DNA of 25,842 nucleotides from PALSA-660 sp036508075 (lineage in GTDB: Bacteria > Actinomycetota > Coriobacteriia > Anaerosomatales > PALSA-660): positions 1-25,842 of the forward strand of contig DATCIA010000058.1 of the NCBI GenBank assembly GCA_036508075.1, in the 5' to 3' direction. Position numbers and translations under genes: made by a program. The notes below the pieces were generated by a model. That model searched no databases. It worked only from the letters and a program-made list of their open reading frames with translations, and was not told the origin of the DNA. Numbering within the stretch: the stretch's first letter is position 1; every line of letters starts with the position of its first letter. Positions 15,476 through 22,740 of the stretch are shown piece after piece.

Positions 15476-15589
15476 GAGTCATCGCCTCCACACGTCGGGT
15501 TGTGGCGTTACCCTCCGGGCATGGTCGGTGGTCCCTCTCCCGGAGTGACTTCCGCGTGCGCGTCGCCTTGCAGCGGCGCGACGCGATAC

Positions 15590-15598
15590 ACACTAGCA
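15590..15598 (-). promoter_or_regulatory. Extended -10 promoter element for the EF-G-like gene
   Basis: On the minus strand TGCTAGTGT fits TG-n-TAnnnT, 115 bases upstream of the EF-G-like ATG. This gives a leader of about 105 bases, which contains a four-codon ATG-CCC-GGA-GGG-TAA frame (15508-15522, minus). Confidence 0.4.
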
Positions 15599-15696
15599 CC
15601 ACCCCCGCGCGCGAGGGGAGTCTGGAAACGGGGGAGTCGGAGACCGGCCACGGACCCGGCGCTCCGTCGTGTCTGTGGCGGCGGCGGTCACGGCCC

Positions 15697-15705
15697 TGCT
15701 ACTAT
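15697..15705 (+). promoter_or_regulatory. Extended -10 promoter, probably giving a leaderless transcript of the cyclophilin gene
   Basis: TGCTACTAT (TG-n-TACTAT, five of six in the hexamer) ends only 8 bases before the ATG at 15714. Transcription would start at or within about 2 bases of the start codon. No ribosome-binding site precedes that ATG. Confidence 0.5.
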
Positions 15706-15713
15706 GTCGCTCG

Positions 15714-16355
15714 ATGTCTCGCAGACCCCGCATCGCCGCGACTGTGGCGCTCCTGACGGCTCTCGGCCTTCTGGCCGGGTGCGTCGGCGCGCCCTCGGGC
15801 ACGCCGTCACAGGCACCGGGCTCTGCGGTTTCGACCCCCGCCGCCGAAGCGACCTCCACGCCCGCGGCGTCCGGCCCCGAGGTGACGATCACGACCGAGA
15901 AGGGCGTCATCGTTGTCGCGCTGAACACCGACAAGGCGCCCCTCACCTCCGCGAACTTCCTCAAGCTGGTCAAGTCGGGCTTCTACGACGGGTTGCGCGT
16001 CCATCGCGTCGTCCCGGGTTTCGTGGTCCAGGCGGGCGATCCGCTCACCAAGGGCCTCAGTCGTGAGGCGCTCGTCGAAGCGCTGACGACCCGTCAGCCG
16101 CCCGTGGGGACCGGCGGACCCGGCTGGTCGATCCCGCTCGAGCAGACGGGGCTGCTGCACGACCGCGGCGTGATCGCCATGGCCCGGTCCGACGCTCCCG
16201 ACTCCGCGGGATCCCAGTTCTACATCACACTCGACGCGGCCCATAATCTCGACGGGAGCTACGCCGTGTTCGGAGCTGTCACGCAGGGCATGGACGTGGT
16301 CGACGCCCTCGCGGTCGGGGACAAGATCGTGAAGATCGCCGTCACGAAGGACTAG
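15714..16355 (+). CDS. Lipoprotein peptidyl-prolyl cis-trans isomerase (cyclophilin type)
   Basis: This secreted, lipid-anchored foldase has 213 residues. ATG 15714 is chosen because it opens with a signal peptide: MSRRPR, a hydrophobic stretch and lipobox LLAGC with Cys23. A Ser/Thr/Pro/Ala-rich linker follows (residues about 24-55). The cyclophilin domain has TTEKGVIVVAL, VHRVVPGFVVQAGDP with the catalytic Arg, GVIAMARSDAPDSAGSQFYI and AVFGAVTQGMDVVD. An insertion around DPLTKGLSREALVEAL makes the loop longer than in the smallest bacterial forms. It should act on the outer face of the cytoplasmic membrane. The TPR protein gene begins 11 bases after its stop, so the two form an operon. No ribosome-binding site is present, consistent with leaderless translation. 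Confidence 0.92.
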   Translation: MSRRPRIAATVALLTALGLLAGCVGAPSGTPSQAPGSAVSTPAAEATSTPAASGPEVTITTEKGVIVVALNTDKAPLTSANFLKLVKSGFYDGLRVHRVVPGFVVQAGDPLTKGLSREALVEALTTRQPPVGTGGPGWSIPLEQTGLLHDRGVIAMARSDAPDSAGSQFYITLDAAHNLDGSYAVFGAVTQGMDVVDALAVGDKIVKIAVTKD

Positions 16356-16366
16356 AGGGAGCGCCC

Positions 16367-17683
16367 GTGGAGGATCCACACCGCACCGCCGGCGAGATCG
16401 CGTACGCCGCAGGCGAATGGGACACGGCCGCAGTCGAGTTTCTGGCGTCGGTCCATGGAAGGCCCATCGAGGGGTCCGGCTATGCGTTGCACCAGGCAGG
16501 CAACTCGCTCGTGAAGCTCGGTCGTCTCACCGATGCGGCCGCCGTCTACGAGCGCGCCGTCCTCGATGTCGACTACGAACGCCGCGGCGCGGTGTTCGCG
16601 AACCTGGGCGCCGCGCACAGCGCGACCGGGGAGTACGAGAAGGCCGTGACCGCCTACACCTCCGCGCTCGCGGACGACGCGTACGCCACGCCCTACAAGG
16701 CGCTCCAGGGTAGCGCGGGTGCCCTCTACGAGCTGGGCCGCTACGACGAAGCGGCGCTGGCCTACCGCCAGGCGGCATGGGCCGACGGCAACCCTGATCC
16801 CGGCAGGTCCTTCAACAACCTCGGCCTGGCCTTCATGGCCATGGGTCGACCGGAAGAGGCGCTCGAGGCCTTCCGTGCCGCGATCGGCATCGAGGACTAC
16901 GCGGCGAAGGGGAAGGCGACCGCTAACCTCGCGCTGGCGTACTCCACGATGGGCTTCTACGAGGAGGCTGTGCGCGAGTTCGAGCGCAGCCGCGACACTT
17001 TCGGGCACGAACTCACGGGCGACACGCTGGCGGCGTACGAGGAGTCCCAGCGCAGGGTCGGACGCGAGCGCCTCATGGCGACCGGGTCGTTCGAGATCGT
17101 GAAGCCCGAGATGGTCGAGGGATGGGCCACGGGCGAGATGCCTCCCGCGATGCCGCCGACCGGTGATCCGAACGCGCTTCCGGACGCCGACGGTGAGGCG
17201 ACCCAGGCCTTCTTCGACCGCTCCGAGGACGAGATGCGTGAGACGGACCGGGCCGAGCGCAAGGCCGCCCGGGTCGCGAAGCTCACCCCTCGCGGCATCG
17301 CCGTGCGGGTCGGGATCACGCTGCTCGTGGTCCTCGCGATCGCCGGCGTCTTCGGCGGTCTGCTGTACGCGGGGTACGGCTACCCGACTCAGGGGCACAC
17401 CGTTTCATCGATGCTCGACGCGTATCGCTCCGGCGCGCCCTACATCGAGTATTGGGTCGCGGTGCCGCAGACCAACGTCAAGCGCGAGATGGACCAGCTC
17501 CCGGCCACGTTCGCTTCGTACCGCATCTCAGGTGTCGACCGCTCCGCGACGAAGAGCACCGCGCGGGTGATCGTGAGGTTCGACACGGGCGCCGAGCTCG
17601 CCTACGACGTCGTGCTGACGCGCGAAGGTGTCGGCTGGAAGGTCATGGGCGTCAAGAACGCCTGGGGCTCGACCACCGACTGA
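16367..17683 (+). CDS. TPR-repeat protein with one membrane helix and an extracellular C-terminal domain
   Basis: The protein has 438 residues from GTG 16367, with GAGGGAG just upstream. Residues about 5-215 hold five to six tetratricopeptide repeats, recognisable by NSLVKLGRLTDAAAVYERAV, NLGAAHSATGEYEKAV, ALYELGRYDEAALAYRQA, NLGLAFMAMGRPEEALEAF and NLALAYSTMGFYEEAVREF. An acidic, low-complexity linker follows (about 215-300). A single hydrophobic helix at about 314-337 is preceded by Arg/Lys, so the repeats face the cytoplasm. The last 100 residues would be outside and end in a strand pattern, VVLTREGVGWKVMGVK, like small NTF2-like or DUF4878-like folds. It probably scaffolds protein contacts at the membrane. 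It is in an operon with the cyclophilin lipoprotein. The specific role is unknown. Confidence 0.85.
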   Translation: MEDPHRTAGEIAYAAGEWDTAAVEFLASVHGRPIEGSGYALHQAGNSLVKLGRLTDAAAVYERAVLDVDYERRGAVFANLGAAHSATGEYEKAVTAYTSALADDAYATPYKALQGSAGALYELGRYDEAALAYRQAAWADGNPDPGRSFNNLGLAFMAMGRPEEALEAFRAAIGIEDYAAKGKATANLALAYSTMGFYEEAVREFERSRDTFGHELTGDTLAAYEESQRRVGRERLMATGSFEIVKPEMVEGWATGEMPPAMPPTGDPNALPDADGEATQAFFDRSEDEMRETDRAERKAARVAKLTPRGIAVRVGITLLVVLAIAGVFGGLLYAGYGYPTQGHTVSSMLDAYRSGAPYIEYWVAVPQTNVKREMDQLPATFASYRISGVDRSATKSTARVIVRFDTGAELAYDVVLTREGVGWKVMGVKNAWGSTTD

Positions 17684-17716
17684 CACAGCGTATCGTCTCC
17701 CGGGATCTACTCATCG

Positions 17717-17737
17717 CGGGGTATTGTCCCCGTTTGT
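17717..17737 (+). terminator. Short hairpin with T-rich tail after the TPR gene
   Basis: CGGGG-tattgt-CCCCG (17717-17732) is followed by TTTGT. The 5-bp stem is weak. It overlaps the -35 of the ndk promoter, so one sequence may serve both roles. Confidence 0.35.
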
Positions 17738-17752
17738 AACATTCGTTACGAT
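17724..17752 (+). promoter_or_regulatory. ndk promoter with embedded inverted repeat
   Basis: TTGTCC (17724-17729) and TACGAT (17747-17752) are spaced by 17 bases, the best -35/-10 pair in the window. An inverted repeat GTAAC-attc-GTTAC (17736-17749) spans the end of the spacer and the start of the -10, where a repressor could sit. The ndk GTG is 54 bases downstream. Confidence 0.55.
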
Positions 17753-17806
17753 GCTCCGACCACGGAGCGTGTGTATACAGCCATTCCAACGCACGAAGGG
17801 GAACAC

Positions 17807-18211
17807 GTGGACCAGCGCACCTACATCATGATCAAGCCGGACGCCGTCGCTCGCGGGCTCGTGGGGCGCATCCTCACCAGGTTCGAGGAGACCGGCCTGC
17901 ACTTCGAGCGCCTCGAGTTCGGCCGTGTGACAGCCGAACAGGCCGCGGCCAACTACCGCGAGCACGAGGGGAAGCCGTTCTATGCGGGACTGATCGACTA
18001 CATCACCAGCGGGCCCGTCGTGAAGATGGTCCTCACCGGTCCCGATGCGGTCGTGGTCTGCCGCAAGCTCATGGGTGCCACCAACCCGCGCGACGCCGCG
18101 CCGGGCACCATCCGCGGCGACTTCGGCCTGATCATGGACGCCAACATCGTGCACGGTTCCGACTCGCCCGAGAGCGCCGAGCGCGAGATCTCGGTCTTCT
18201 TCGGGGAGTAG
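17807..18211 (+). CDS. ndk: Nucleoside diphosphate kinase
   Basis: This cytosolic enzyme transfers the gamma-phosphate between nucleoside tri- and diphosphates through a phosphohistidine. The start is GTG 17807, with GAAGGGGA upstream, giving 134 residues, near the usual 135-150. The N-terminus TYIMIKPDAVARGLVGRIL is the family opening. The nucleotide-binding MVLTGPDAVVVCRKLMGATNPRDAAPGTIRGDF follows in order. The active-site histidine is in NIVHGSDSPESAEREI. The sequence is complete and ends FFGE. It is a single-gene unit, with a promoter upstream and a perfect 8-bp hairpin 16 bases after the stop. Confidence 0.97.
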   Translation: MDQRTYIMIKPDAVARGLVGRILTRFEETGLHFERLEFGRVTAEQAAANYREHEGKPFYAGLIDYITSGPVVKMVLTGPDAVVVCRKLMGATNPRDAAPGTIRGDFGLIMDANIVHGSDSPESAEREISVFFGE

Positions 18212-18227
18212 TCGCCGATCGCCTCGA

Positions 18228-18251
18228 CCGGGCCTTCACGCGGAGGCCCGG
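18228..18251 (+). terminator. Terminator-like hairpin after ndk
   Basis: CCGGGCCT (18228-18235) pairs perfectly with AGGCCCGG (18244-18251), with an 8-base loop. It has no U-tract. It overlaps the 5' end of the hydrogenase-like fragment. Confidence 0.5.
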
Positions 18252-18359
18252 CGGGCGGCGCCTGTTCATGTCGCCGGCAGCGACGCACTGGAGTTCACCC
18301 TTCTCGTGGAGGAACTCGTGCGCTCGTACGATCCGTGCCTGAGTTGCGCGGTGCACTGA
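18243..18359 (+). pseudogene. C-terminal fragment of a [NiFe] hydrogenase large subunit (remnant or mini-ORF)
   Basis: A 38-codon stretch in one frame reads through GSDALEFTLLVEELV and ends RSYDPCLSCAVH, then TGA at 18357. DPCLSCAVH is the second nickel-binding motif (DPCxxCxxH) of [NiFe] hydrogenase large subunits. The preceding helix-forming LEF..LVEELVRSY also fits that family's C-terminus. The stop falls right after the histidine, where maturation proteases normally cut. There is no body of the subunit: upstream, the same frame runs into ndk in another phase and shows no further hydrogenase similarity. The only in-frame start seen is a GTG at 18306, which would give 17 residues, and I see no good ribosome-binding site. 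A remnant of a deleted hydrogenase gene is most likely. A tiny split subunit, like VhuU of methanogens, is the less likely alternative. Confidence 0.6.
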
Positions 18360-18534
18360 TGATCCACACAAGCATCAAGAATGTGTGTAGGGTGCAGGAA
18401 GGGCGCCGCCGGCGCCGTATGACGCTGCACGGGGACGTGGAGTGATCTGACGCGTCACACACCGGCGCTCCCTGCCGACGGCGGGGAGCGCGTTGCGTAC
18501 CACAAGGTGCGGTGCCGACAAGAAGGGGGTGTCC
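18360..18534 (+). promoter_or_regulatory. Structured leader upstream of the rnf operon
   Basis: About 175 bases precede rnfC with no gene. In order they hold an inverted repeat CACACA/TGTGTG (18365-18370, 18382-18387) and a nested hairpin GTGCAG...CTGCAC (18392-18430) around GGCGCC-gcc-GGCGCC. Then come a 10-base perfect palindrome TGACGCGTCA (18448-18457) and an 8-bp stem GCGCTCCC/GGGAGCGC (18465-18472, 18484-18491). The palindrome resembles an operator. The stems could form a regulatory RNA or an attenuator. I do not recognise a known riboswitch class. Confidence 0.45.
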
Positions 18535-19839
18535 ATGGCTGGTGGTACGTTCCACGGCGGGATCCATCCGCCGGACCGGAAAGCCGCTACGAGCGGTGCG
18601 CAGATCGAGCGCGCTCCGCTGCCCGAGCGGTTGACCGTCCCGATGAGCCAGCACCTCGGCGCACCCTGCGCGCCGCTGGTGGCCAAGGGCGATCACGTGC
18701 TGCGCGGCCAGGTGATCGGCGACGTCGACGCGATGATCTCCGCGCCGGTGCACGCGCCGGCCGCGGGAGAGGTCACCGGCATCGTCACCGCGCTCACGCC
18801 CGGCGGCATCCGCTCCGTGTGCGTCGTGATCGCAGTCGACGCGGAGCAGGACCGCGATGCGTTCGTGCCCGTGGTTCCTTCGCGGGCCGGCGTGGACGGC
18901 GTGGCGCGCGCGGCCGGGTTGGTCGGTCTGGGCGGCGCGGCCTTCCCCTCGGCCGTGAAGTTGGCGCCCTCCAAGCACACCCCCATCGATACCGTCATCC
19001 TCAACGGCTGCGAATGCGAGCCGTATCTCACGTGCGACCACCGGGTGATGCTCGAGGCCCCCGAGCGCGTGGTCGCGGGTGCCCGCCTCATAGCGGAGGC
19101 CGTGGGCGCGGCCCGAACGGTGATCGCGGTGGAGGACAACAAGCCGGACGCCGTCGAGAGTCTGCGCGCCGTCGCGGGAGATGGTGTCGAGGTCCTCTCC
19201 GTGCGCACGCGTTACCCGCAGGGCGCGGAGAAGCAACTGATCTTCGCGGTCACGGGCCGCTCCGTTCCCGGTGGCAAGCTGCCCGCGACGGTGGGATGCC
19301 TGGTGCACAACGTCCAGACCGCTGCCGCGCTCGCCGACGCGATCGAGACGGGACTGCCGCTCATCGAGCGCGTCGTCACCGTCTCCGGAGCGGTCGGGCG
19401 GCCCGGCAACTACCGTGTTGCGCTCGGCACTCCCGTCTCCGCTCTCCTCGCGTTGGCCGGCGGGCTCACGCCTGCGGCCGCGCGCGTGATCGCGGGAGGT
19501 CCGATGACGGCCCAGCCGCTCGGCGATCTGGACGTCCCGGTCGTGAAGGGGATGTCGGGCATCGTCGCGCTGACGGCCGCCGAGGCGGCGCCGATCGTGG
19601 ACGCCGACCAGCCGTGTATCCGGTGCGGGCGCTGCGTGGAGGCTTGTCCGATGCTGTTGCACCCGTACGCGATCGCCAACTATGCGGACCGGCGCATGTG
19701 GGACGGATGCGAGCGCTTCTTCGCGCTCGACTGCATCGAGTGTGGGTGCTGCTCGTACGTGTGCCCGACGAACCGGCCGCTGCTCCAGCTGCTGCGTGTC
19801 GGCAAAGCTGCTCTCATGACGAAGGGGGTGCGCAGATGA
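18535..19839 (+). CDS. rnfC: Rnf complex subunit RnfC (NADH-binding, Fe-S)
   Basis: This peripheral cytoplasmic subunit of the ion-translocating ferredoxin:NAD+ oxidoreductase binds NAD(H) and FMN. ATG 18535 has AAGGGGG about 5 bases upstream, giving 434 residues, the clostridial-type length without the long C-terminal repeats of gammaproteobacteria. An N-terminal barrel-sandwich region includes FHGGIHPPDRK, with VLRGQVIGDVDAMISAPVHA. The nucleotide/flavin-binding part has GLVGLGGAAFPSAVKL and ILNGCECEPYLTCDHRVML. The SLBB-like region follows. Two [4Fe-4S] motifs are CIRCGRCVEACP (about 362-373) and CIECGCCSYVCP near residues 400-412. It is the first gene of rnfCDGEAB, and its stop overlaps rnfD as ATGA. 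Confidence 0.97.
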   Translation: MAGGTFHGGIHPPDRKAATSGAQIERAPLPERLTVPMSQHLGAPCAPLVAKGDHVLRGQVIGDVDAMISAPVHAPAAGEVTGIVTALTPGGIRSVCVVIAVDAEQDRDAFVPVVPSRAGVDGVARAAGLVGLGGAAFPSAVKLAPSKHTPIDTVILNGCECEPYLTCDHRVMLEAPERVVAGARLIAEAVGAARTVIAVEDNKPDAVESLRAVAGDGVEVLSVRTRYPQGAEKQLIFAVTGRSVPGGKLPATVGCLVHNVQTAAALADAIETGLPLIERVVTVSGAVGRPGNYRVALGTPVSALLALAGGLTPAAARVIAGGPMTAQPLGDLDVPVVKGMSGIVALTAAEAAPIVDADQPCIRCGRCVEACPMLLHPYAIANYADRRMWDGCERFFALDCIECGCCSYVCPTNRPLLQLLRVGKAALMTKGVRR

Positions 19840-20906
19840 GCGAAGCCACTCCCGCTCCCGTGAAGATCGCTCCGGCGGACATGCCGCCCATCGCCGGCGC
19901 CCGCCAGGTCGTGGCCGGTCCGCACATCGCCGGCACCGTCTCGGGTCGACGGATCATGTTGCTCGTGGTCGGTGCGCTCGCGCCCGCGGCGCTGTGGTCG
20001 GTCGTGTGCCTCGGGATGCCCGCGGTGATCGTCTACGCCGCGTGCGTCCTCGCATCGGTCGGCACCGAGTTCGCCTGGAACGCCATAGCGCGTCGCCCCC
20101 ACACCTTCATGGACGGCAGCGCGTTGCTCACCGGCATCCTTCTGGCGATGTGCATGCCGCCGATGACTCCGTGGTGGATCTGCATGGTCGGAGGCGTCGT
20201 CGCCATCGCGCTCGGCAAGATGATGTTCGGCGGGTTGGGATTCAACCTCTTCAACCCGGCGCTCGTCGGCCGTGCCGTGGCGTTGCTGAGCTGGCTCGGA
20301 GTCATGGGTGAGCTCAAGCCCTATGCGGGCGGCTGGCTCGTGGCGGTCCCCGATGTGGCGGCCGTCGGGAAGTTCGACGCCATCAGCGGGGCGACCCGTC
20401 TGGCCGTGGCCGCCGCGGACCGTGCGGCGGGTGGCGCCTACGGGTTCGACCTGGCCGCTCAGTACCCCGCGCTGCTCCTGAAGAACCTGGCCGGCTCGGT
20501 CGGGGAGGTCTCGGCAGCGCTCCTGATCGCGGGCGGGCTCTTCCTGATACTCATCAAGATCGTCGACTGGCGCATCCCGTTGGGCTACATCGGCACGGTG
20601 GCCGCGCTCTCGTGGGCGGTCGGGTCCGACCCGATCTTCAACGTGCTCGCAGGAGGCGTCGTGCTCGGGGCGTTCTTCATGGCCACCGATTATGTGACGT
20701 CTCCCATCACGAAGAAGGGCCGCCTGGTGTTCGGTATCGGCTGCGGGCTGTTCAACGCGGTGACGCGCTTCTACGGTCCGATGCCCGAGACGACGACGTT
20801 CGCGATCCTGTTCATGAACGGGCTCGCGCCGATCATCGACCGGATGTTCATGCCCCGTCCGTTCGGCTGGGTCAAGCCCGCGAAGGAGGCGAAGGCTGAT
20901 GCGTGA
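19836..20906 (+). CDS. rnfD: Rnf complex subunit RnfD (membrane, covalent FMN)
   Basis: This integral membrane subunit of 356 residues belongs to the NqrB/RnfD family. ATG 19836 overlaps the rnfC stop. About ten hydrophobic helices are visible. GPHIAGTVSGRRIM begins the family, as does FMDGSALLTGILLAMCMPP. FNLFNPALVGRA is a strong signature. The flavinylation site is in DAISGATRLA (about residues 183-192), where FMN is esterified to the threonine of SGAT by ApbE. FFMATDYVTSPITKKGR is the conserved late segment. It overlaps rnfG by 8 bases. No apbE gene is in the window, so flavin attachment needs an enzyme encoded elsewhere. Confidence 0.97.
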   Translation: MSEATPAPVKIAPADMPPIAGARQVVAGPHIAGTVSGRRIMLLVVGALAPAALWSVVCLGMPAVIVYAACVLASVGTEFAWNAIARRPHTFMDGSALLTGILLAMCMPPMTPWWICMVGGVVAIALGKMMFGGLGFNLFNPALVGRAVALLSWLGVMGELKPYAGGWLVAVPDVAAVGKFDAISGATRLAVAAADRAAGGAYGFDLAAQYPALLLKNLAGSVGEVSAALLIAGGLFLILIKIVDWRIPLGYIGTVAALSWAVGSDPIFNVLAGGVVLGAFFMATDYVTSPITKKGRLVFGIGCGLFNAVTRFYGPMPETTTFAILFMNGLAPIIDRMFMPRPFGWVKPAKEAKADA

Positions 20907-21486
20907 CAACATCTACGTCCGGCTCGGTCTTCCGGTGCTCCTGGTGTGCATCGTTTCCGCCGCCGGGCTCGCGATGACCTACTCGTTCACCAAGGGCCCG
21001 ATCGAGGCCCAGGCGCGTGAGGCCGAACAGAAGTCGCTGACGGCCTGTCTGCCTGAGGCCAAGACGTTCGAGAAGATCGCGGACGCCTCGATGCTGGCCA
21101 AGGCGAGCACCGCTGCCGGCGACGTGACCGTCGACGGCCTCTTCCGCGCGGTCGACGGCACCGGCGCCACCGTCGGCGCGGGTCTCCTCGTCGGTTCACG
21201 CGGCTACGGCGGACCGATCCGCATGGCCGTGGGAGTGGATAGGAACGGGAAAGTCGTGGGCGTCACGATCGTGTCGATGAACGAGACACCGGGTCTGGGC
21301 TCGAAGGTCGTGGACGACAAGACGTTCCTGCCCCGGTTCAAGGGTCTGGCGAGCGCCGACGAGGCGCGCAAGGTCGACACCATCACGGGCGCGACGAAGT
21401 CGTCGCGCGGCGTGCGGAAGGGTGTGGAGGCGGCTCTCGCCGCGTTCACCGCCATCGGCGGAGTGGAGGGGGTGAGCGCCAAGTGA
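20899..21486 (+). CDS. rnfG: Rnf complex subunit RnfG (covalent FMN)
   Basis: This single-span membrane subunit of 195 residues has its FMN-binding domain on the outer face. ATG 20899 overlaps rnfD by 8 bases. An N-terminal helix (about residues 8-28, LPVLLVCIVSAAGLAMTYSF) anchors it. The FMN_bind domain has GSRGYGGPIRMAVGVDRNGKV, IVSMNETPGLGSKV and the flavinylation motif VDTITGATKSSRGV with the threonine of TGAT. The C-terminal GGVEGVSAK is short. Electrons pass from RnfC/B through RnfG and RnfD, coupled to Na+ or H+ export. The gene is complete, and its end overlaps rnfE by 4 bases. Confidence 0.96.
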   Translation: MRDNIYVRLGLPVLLVCIVSAAGLAMTYSFTKGPIEAQAREAEQKSLTACLPEAKTFEKIADASMLAKASTAAGDVTVDGLFRAVDGTGATVGAGLLVGSRGYGGPIRMAVGVDRNGKVVGVTIVSMNETPGLGSKVVDDKTFLPRFKGLASADEARKVDTITGATKSSRGVRKGVEAALAAFTAIGGVEGVSAK

Positions 21487-22109
21487 AGCAGTTCGTGGCT
21501 GTCTTGAAGAACGGGCTTTCGCTCGAGAACCCGCTCACCGTCCTGATGATCGGGCTGTGCTCGACGCTCGCCGTCTCGGCGAAGTTCGAGGGCTCGTTGT
21601 TCATGGGGATCGCGGTCATCTTCGTGCTCGTGATGAGCAACGTGCTCATCTCGGCGGTGCGGAAGTTCACTCCGGACGAGGTCCGCATCCCGATCTTCAT
21701 CGTGATCATCGCCGCGTTCGTCACGATCGTCGATCTGGTGCTCAAAGGCTACTTCCCAAGCGTCTACTCGTTCCTCGGGGTATGGATCCCGCTCATCGTC
21801 GTCAACTGCATCGTCCTGGGGCGCGCGGAGGCGTTCGCCTACCACAACGGCGTGATGCTCTCGATCGCGGACGGCATCGGAATGGGGCTGGGCTACACGC
21901 TCATCATCGCGGGGCTCGGGGCGTTCCGGGAGCTCTTCGGGAGTGGGAGCCTCGTGTTCCTCGGCAACACGCTGGTCAGCTTCGGCCCGGCGTACCGCGG
22001 CCCCAACATCTTGCTGCTGTTCCCCGGCGCGTTCCTGCTCTTCGGCTTCATCGTGGCGGGCTCCCGCGCGCTCAACAGACGACTGACCGCGCGAAAGGAG
22101 GCGATGTAG
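21483..22109 (+). CDS. rnfE: Rnf complex subunit RnfE
   Basis: This polytopic subunit of 208 residues is paralogous to RnfA and NqrD/E. The start is GTG 21483, overlapping the rnfG stop as GTGA. It has about six hydrophobic helices. FKNGL-type opening KQFVAVLKNGLSLENPL and LCSTLAVS carry the first conserved cysteine. VVNCIVLGRAEAFA carries the second. In related Rnf/Nqr complexes this pair, with that of RnfA, binds an intramembrane iron centre. DGIGMGLGYTLIIAGLGAFREL is a conserved segment. The stop is directly followed by the rnfA ATG. Confidence 0.96.
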   Translation: MKQFVAVLKNGLSLENPLTVLMIGLCSTLAVSAKFEGSLFMGIAVIFVLVMSNVLISAVRKFTPDEVRIPIFIVIIAAFVTIVDLVLKGYFPSVYSFLGVWIPLIVVNCIVLGRAEAFAYHNGVMLSIADGIGMGLGYTLIIAGLGAFRELFGSGSLVFLGNTLVSFGPAYRGPNILLLFPGAFLLFGFIVAGSRALNRRLTARKEAM

Positions 22110-22730
22110 ATGCACGTCGTGACCCAGCTCGCGCTGCTCCTGATCGGTGCCGCGCTCGTCAACAACATCCTGCTCACCCGGTTCATCGCGCTGTGTAGCT
22201 TCTTCGGGATCTCCGACAACATGCACACCGCCATCGGCATGTCGCTGGCGGTCATCTTCGTCATGATGCTGGCCTCTACGGCCACGTGGATCGCGTATTA
22301 CGGGATGCTGGTCCCGCTGGGCGTGGGGGAGTTCCTCTACATACCGGCGTTCATCCTGGTCATCGCCGCGCTCGTGCAGTTCGTCGAGATGTACCTGCGC
22401 AAGTACTCGCCGGCGCTCTATCGCGCGATGGGCATCTACCTGCCCCTCATCACCACCAACTGCGCCGTGCTCGCAGCCGCCACCGAGGCCGTCAAGCCGG
22501 GCTTCTTCAAGATGAACATGGCGTACGGCTTCACGCTGGGTGAGAACCTGATCTACACGCTGGGCGTCGCCGTCGGCTACGGCTTCGCGCTGCTGTGCTT
22601 CACCGCGCTTCGGGAGCGTCTGGACATCGCGCCGGTCCCGAACGTTCTGAAGGGCACTCCGATGGCGTTCATCGCGGCGGCGCTGCTCTCGATCGGCTAC
22701 ATCGGACTCGGCTCGCTCTTCGGGCTGTAG
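22110..22730 (+). CDS. rnfA: Rnf complex subunit RnfA
   Basis: This polytopic membrane subunit of 206 residues begins at ATG 22110, the base after the rnfE stop, with AAGGAGG at the end of rnfE as ribosome-binding site. NNILLTRFIALCSFFGIS holds the first conserved cysteine and TTNCAVLAAATEAV the second, the probable iron ligands with RnfE. About six helices are visible, and GFTLGENLIYTLGVAVGYGF is typical. It is complete. RnfA and RnfE are thought to pack as a pseudo-symmetric pair at the core of the complex. Confidence 0.96.
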   Translation: MHVVTQLALLLIGAALVNNILLTRFIALCSFFGISDNMHTAIGMSLAVIFVMMLASTATWIAYYGMLVPLGVGEFLYIPAFILVIAALVQFVEMYLRKYSPALYRAMGIYLPLITTNCAVLAAATEAVKPGFFKMNMAYGFTLGENLIYTLGVAVGYGFALLCFTALRERLDIAPVPNVLKGTPMAFIAAALLSIGYIGLGSLFGL

Positions 22731-22740
22731 GGGAGGCGAC

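Noticed and set aside
18268..18359. Start of the hydrogenase-like fragment at ATG 18268
   Set aside because: That ATG is in a different frame from the DPCLSCAVH-encoding frame.
18391..18500. Known riboswitch in the rnf leader (FMN, cobalamin, c-di-GMP)
   Set aside because: The conserved core sequences of these classes are not present. Only generic stems can be seen.
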